Assembly (NCBI GenBank): GCA_017883235.1
Contig: JADGNY010000018.1
Location: 1-62,845 of the forward strand
Direction: 5' to 3'
Source: Thermoanaerobaculia bacterium
GTDB taxonomy: Bacteria > Acidobacteriota > Thermoanaerobaculia > Gp7-AA8
Length of the DNA: 62,845 nucleotides
Positions within the stretch are counted from its first letter, which is position 1. Each line of letters opens with the position of its first letter. The notes beneath the pieces are model-generated. The model saw only the letters and a list, made by a program, of their open reading frames with translations, ran no database searches and was not told where the DNA came from. Both the position numbers and the translations under genes were made by a program. Below are positions 59,801 to 62,845 of the stretch, in pieces.

Positions 59801-62800
59801 TCGCCTTCGGCGTATAGATAAAGGTGCCGTCAGAGGCGATGGTTACGCTGCCGGCCGCCGTCGTGGAGACCGTGCCGGCGGTGACGCTGACGCCGCCTGC
59901 CGGGAGGTCATTTGCTGTAACAGAGCCGGTCAGACTGACGAACGGCGTTCCCGGGCTTGCGGTAGCACCGCCTGTGACGACGGCCTGGGTGTTGTCGACC
60001 AGATTGCTGTACGTGTCAGGGCCGATGCTCGGCGTGATGGCAAGGTTATACGTCGGGCCGATGCCGGTGCAGCCGTTCGCATCGGTCACCTTGACCGTGA
60101 TCGGGAAGGTACCTGTTTGCGTCGGCGTGCCGGAAAGAACGCCTGCCGAGGAGAGCGAGAGGCCGGTCGGCAGCGTGCCACTGTTGATCGTGAACGTCGC
60201 CGGCGTGTGCGTGCCGACGCCGCTCTGTGTAAACGTCTGGCTGAAGGCCGCGTTGAAGACACCCGAGGTCGTGAGCGGATTGGTCACGGTGATGGTCTGG
60301 CAGGCGATAACCAGCGTGTAGGTGGCGCTGATGCCGGTGCAGCCGTTGGCGTCGGTGACCTTGACCGTGATCGGGAAGCTGCCTGGCTGACCCGGCGTAC
60401 CGGAGAGAACACCCGCCGTCGAAAGCGACAGACCCGACGGCAGCGAGCCGCTGTTGAGAACGAACGTGGCCGGCGTGTGCGTGCCGACGCCGCTCTGGGT
60501 GAACGTCTGGCTGAAGGCGGCGTCGACCGTACCGGTGGTCACGCCCGGATTGTTGACGGTGATGGTCTGGCAGGCGATCACCAGCGTGTAGGTCGCGCCG
60601 GTGCCGGTGCAGCCGTTCGAGTCGGTCGCGGTCACCGTAATCGGGAAGCTGCCGGGAACCGACGGCGTGCCGTCGAGGACGCCGGTGGCGGTGTGGAAGG
60701 TCATGCCGGCGGGAACCGCTCCCGTCTTCGACCAGGTGATGGTGCCGTTGCCGCCGGACTGCGTGAAGGTCTGGCTGAAGGCCGCGTCAACCGTGCCGGT
60801 GGTGACACCCGGGTTGGTGACCGAAATGACGTTGCAGGCGATAATCAGCGTGTAGGTGGAGCCGGTGCCGGTGCAGCCGTTACCGTCGGTGACGGTGACG
60901 GTGATCGGGAAGGTCCCCGACTGCGTCGGCACACCGGACAGCAGGCCGGCGCTATCGAGCGTCAAGCCGTTCGGCAACGTGCTGGCGGTGGAGAATGTCG
61001 CTCCGCCGATCGCACCGGTCTGCGTGAACTGTTGGCTGAACGGCGTGCCGACCGTGCCGGTGGTGACGCCCGGGTTGGTGACGGTGATGGTCTGGCAGTT
61101 GATGACCAGGTTGTAGGTCGCGCCCGTACCGGTGCAGCCGTTCACGTCGGTCACGGTGACGATGATCGGGAACGTGCCGTGCTGGTTGGTGGTGCCGGAC
61201 AGCACTCCCGCCGTGGAGAGCGAGAAGCCGGTCGGCAGGGTCGAGGCTGTCGTGAACGTGGCCGGCGTGTGCGTGCCGACGCCGCTCTGCGTGAACGTCT
61301 GGCTGAACGCGACAGCAACGGTGCCGGTCGTCGTGGCTGGATTCGTGACGGTGATGGTCTGGCAGGCGATATTCAGGGTGTACGTCGTGCTGGTGCCGAA
61401 GCAGCCGTTCACGTCTGTGGCTTTGACTGTGATCGGGAAGCTGCCCGGCTGGCCGGGCGTGCCGGAGAGCACACCGGCGGCCGAGAGCGAGAGACCCGAC
61501 GGCAGCGAGCCGCTGGCGAGCGTGAACGTCACCGGCGTGTGCGTGCCTGCGCCGCTCTGCGTGAACGTCTGGCTGAACGGCGCGTCGACCGTTCCGGTCG
61601 AGACGGCCGGCTTGGTGACCGTGATCGTCTGGCAGGCGATGTTCAGGTTGTATGTCGCGCCGGTACCGGTGCAGCCGGCGGTATCGGTCACTACCACCAC
61701 GATCGGGAAGGTGCCCGGGGCTCCCGGCGTGCCGGAGAGCACGCCTGCTGTCGAGAGTGTCAGGCCGGGCGGGAGCGTCGAGGAGGTAGTGAACGTGGCC
61801 GTACCGAAGGCGCCAGTCTGCGTGAACGTCTGGCTGAAGGGCGTGTCGACGGTGCCGGTCGTTGTGGCCGGGTTGGTTACGGTGATCACCGGGCAGCCGA
61901 TGACGAGGGTATAGGTCGGGCCATCACCAGTGCAGCTGTTCGAGTCGGTGGCCCGGAGGACGAGCGGGAACGACCCGGTAACCGTCGGCGTGCCGTCGAT
62001 GACGCCGGTTCCCGGGTGCAGAGTCAGGCCGGCTGGCAGCGAGCCACTGTGGAGCGACCAGGTGATCGTCCCCTGACCGCCAACCTGCGTAAATGTCTGG
62101 CTGAAGGCCGTGCCTTCCGTTCCGGTCGTCGTAGCCGGGTTCGTAACCGTGATGGTCGGGCAGGTGATCGTGAGCGTGTAGATCGGACCGGTGCCGGTGC
62201 AACCGTTCGAGTCGGTGGCGGTGACCGTGATCGGGAACGAGCCGCTGCCGCTCGGCGTGCCGTCGAGGACGCCGGTGGCTGTATGGAACGTCAGACCGGT
62301 CGGCAGGGCACCGGCCTCGGAGAACGTCGTCGTACCGATACCACCCGTCTGCGTGAAGGTCTGGCTGAACGGCGCGCCGGCCGCCCCGCTGTTCACGACG
62401 GGGTTTGTTACCGTAATGGTCTGGCAACTGATGATGAGCGTGTAGGTCGCGCCGGTGCCGGTGCAGCCGTTCGAATCGGTGACCGTGACCACGATCGGGA
62501 ACGTGCCCGGCTGGGTCGGCGTCCCCGAGAGCGTGCCGTCGGTGGCCAGCGAGAGACCGGCCGGCAGCGTGCTGGCGGTGGTGAACGTGGCCGTGCCGTT
62601 GGCGCCGGTCTGCGTGAAGGTCTGCGTGAACGGAGCGGACACCGTGCCGGTGGTGGTGGCCGGGTTGGTCACGGTGATGGTCTGGCAGTTGACGACCAGG
62701 CTGTAGGTCGCACTGACGCCGGTGCAGCCGTTGCCGTCGGTGACCTTGACGGTGATCGGGAAGGAACCGGTTACAGTCGGCGTGCCGTCGAGGACGCCGG

Positions 62801-62845
62801 TCGCGGAGTGGAGAGTCAGACCGGCCGGCAGTGAGCCGCTGTTGA
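56856..62845 (-). CDS. Second giant Ig-repeat and beta-helix protein, 5' end outside the window
   Basis: At least 1995 residues, open to the right edge of the window; the start and signal peptide lie beyond it. Visible: one partial and ten full Ig repeats (62845 to about 60040), a cadherin-like domain (FIYTPKANPGGAVTTTDSFNYTGTS) and a long beta-helix to the C-terminus. The C-terminal 250 residues align by eye with the first giant protein: VLIDSNIIG, FYDRVLSPSTGTLFNFSG and a closing NTGMAGKT. Some repeats use a VLDGTP variant in place of LSGTP. No sorting tail. Confidence 0.85.
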   Translation of the reverse strand, partial: NSGSLPAGLTLHSATGVLDGTPTVTGSFPITVKVTDGNGCTGVSATYSLVVNCQTITVTNPATTTGTVSAPFTQTFTQTGANGTATFTTASTLPAGLSLATDGTLSGTPTQPGTFPIVVTVTDSNGCTGTGATYTLIISCQTITVTNPVVNSGAAGAPFSQTFTQTGGIGTTTFSEAGALPTGLTFHTATGVLDGTPSGSGSFPITVTATDSNGCTGTGPIYTLTITCPTITVTNPATTTGTEGTAFSQTFTQVGGQGTITWSLHSGSLPAGLTLHPGTGVIDGTPTVTGSFPLVLRATDSNSCTGDGPTYTLVIGCPVITVTNPATTTGTVDTPFSQTFTQTGAFGTATFTTSSTLPPGLTLSTAGVLSGTPGAPGTFPIVVVVTDTAGCTGTGATYNLNIACQTITVTKPAVSTGTVDAPFSQTFTQSGAGTHTPVTFTLASGSLPSGLSLSAAGVLSGTPGQPGSFPITVKATDVNGCFGTSTTYTLNIACQTITVTNPATTTGTVAVAFSQTFTQSGVGTHTPATFTTASTLPTGFSLSTAGVLSGTTNQHGTFPIIVTVTDVNGCTGTGATYNLVINCQTITVTNPGVTTGTVGTPFSQQFTQTGAIGGATFSTASTLPNGLTLDSAGLLSGVPTQSGTFPITVTVTDGNGCTGTGSTYTLIIACNVISVTNPGVTTGTVDAAFSQTFTQSGGNGTITWSKTGAVPAGMTFHTATGVLDGTPSVPGSFPITVTATDSNGCTGTGATYTLVIACQTITVNNPGVTTGTVDAAFSQTFTQSGVGTHTPATFVLNSGSLPSGLSLSTAGVLSGTPGQPGSFPITVKVTDANGCTGISATYTLVIACQTITVTNPLTTSGVFNAAFSQTFTQSGVGTHTPATFTINSGTLPTGLSLSSAGVLSGTPTQTGTFPITVKVTDANGCTGIGPTYNLAITPSIGPDTYSNLVDNTQAVVTGGATASPGTPFVSLTGSVTANDLPAGGVSVTAGTVSTTAAGSVTIASDGTFIYTPKANPGGAVTTTDSFNYTGTSNTGGTATPTTAIGTVTLNLANRVWYVKNNGGGTNGQSQSPFTTLAAAAAASTANDIIFVYNGDGTNSGQNAGISLKNGQQLLGEVNGLIVNAQTLVAVGARPLIGNSAGDGVTVAATAASLTGVFIKGFSIAGTANGINLNSSGANALTATVDNVVIVSATANNGIKIAGASTTTTTVTVQNSTVTAATQNGIDAQQTSAGNLVLNINNDTVTATGTGININGAGSTSTSITNFANNTVSGNTGGSGIVVTSATFDATPSGTFQTVSGGTTVIGAALNGVGAAGMVLSNVAGDLSFTDLDIVSSNGAGLFASGTTPYTGSAGFQIAVGAGVATIDATGGPAADLSTVTANLPFSTIKSANSASTGVSLVTVPGTFTAGSGSSITNATSTDFNISGSNATVTYDGTITDATGRAVSIASTTGGTKSFTGAITNNGGTGISLTNNTGATINFSGTIILSTGSSDAFTATGGGTVTATDTSSTLTTTTGTALNVANTTIGAGGLKFKSISAGTGASGPADGIILNSTGASGGLTVLGTGSAGSGGTIQKTTTAGISLTSVGGSVSLTDMNVTTGTHDGIRGTTVHNFSLASCSVTNNGTLSADNGVHITDASGTVSMTSTSVTGSFGDNVDFDSTVSSAAVITTFTVTGGSYSSSANGAGFLVQLKNNAVIQTASLTGMTLNANATYAIDLVTNDNSTIGNGAGAPATGTFTMSGNTITNDGGVGVSFANGGGSGAANMYARFVSNTMTFTKSHAINVVSGAGTTGGTQKVLIDSNIIGTAGTPDSGSKLGEGIQVTQQGLTIGTVTITNNTIRALDNGAGEFGNRVIDVQTLGPSPANGSGPIPFDVKIVGNNVDAQFAGSFPQAAIYLGVDHQSTTTTLMHAEVHGNTVPVGPGCEGNSCTGTTGMIFYDRVLSPSTGTLFNFSGSGANVSSELANTNTGMAGKTGAVNLVNLTLTATAVNVVP
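60040..62845 (-). repeat. Ig-domain DNA repeat of the second giant gene
   Basis: Ten full units and one cut unit of about 255-270 bp. The words for TITVTNP recur once per unit. Units are less uniform than those of the first giant gene, with two classes (LSGTP and LDGTP). The array continues beyond the window. Confidence 0.9.

Noticed and set aside
59508-62834. An 1108-residue plus-strand open frame
   Set aside because: It is antisense to the Ig-repeat region of the second giant gene. Its Arg/Gly-rich repetitive content mirrors the repeat unit, and it has no domain or start signal.

Overview
The window is a GC-rich stretch of Gram-negative chromosome. A Tol-Pal operon, a BAM-independent outer-membrane barrel, several lipoproteins, an exosortase H pair and a protein of the VWFA-related family first described in Acidobacteria together point to Acidobacteriota (a Thermoanaerobaculia-like lineage would fit). 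This placement is inferred from gene content, not from a phylogeny.

Layout. 0.3-8.2 kb: asparaginase II, a cysteine-less rhodanese lipoprotein, a DsbA-like protein, a barrel protein, HemW, a FitAB/VapBC-type toxin-antitoxin pair, and an operon of HD-GYP phosphodiesterase, roadblock protein and YHS lipoprotein, followed by tRNA-Arg(CCT). 8.5-11.5 kb: an orphan sigma-54 response regulator between two copies of a duplicated promoter plus small secreted-protein gene. 12.0-17.1 kb: tolQ-tolR-tolA/tonB-tolB-pal-cpoB, then rpsT with a clear terminator. 17.2-27.3 kb: VWFA protein, thioesterase, alpha/beta hydrolase, threonine dehydrogenase-like enzyme, phosphofructokinase, a nucleotidyltransferase with a small partner, a heptad coiled-coil protein, an MFS transporter, a phosphopantetheinyl transferase and a PilZ protein. 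27.3-32.4 kb: an accessory patch with a 1226-residue helical protein, a frameshifted gene and decayed DNA. 32.4-44 kb: RsuA-type pseudouridine synthase, GHL10-like hydrolase, YbaK deacylase, BlaI plus an M56 peptidase fused to an STN domain, exosortase H and its partner, FtsY, a Tat-exported protein, a beta-helix protein and a ClpX-like ATPase. 44-62.8 kb: a VapBC pair, a DUF4143 ATPase, a DUF6916-like protein, a GNAT enzyme, a second Tat-exported protein and two giant Ig-repeat/beta-helix surface proteins on either side of three tail-collar (MdpB-like) genes. The second giant gene runs off the right edge.

The most unusual signal is in the DNA between and inside the genes. First, at least eight loci carry long near-perfect hairpins whose arms are short tandem words. 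The word differs between loci, some words recur, and several hairpins have been absorbed into reading frames (a signal peptide, a TolA linker, a protein C-terminus). Second, there are four unrelated tandem arrays that all have an exact 21-bp period; one lies inside a coiled-coil gene. Third, the response-regulator locus has been duplicated in a way that left behind the first six codons of the regulator.

The surface-protein block at 46-62.8 kb (tail-collar triplet, giant Ig/beta-helix proteins, Tat protein, GNAT, DUF6916) is the best candidate for a multi-gene system with no assigned function.
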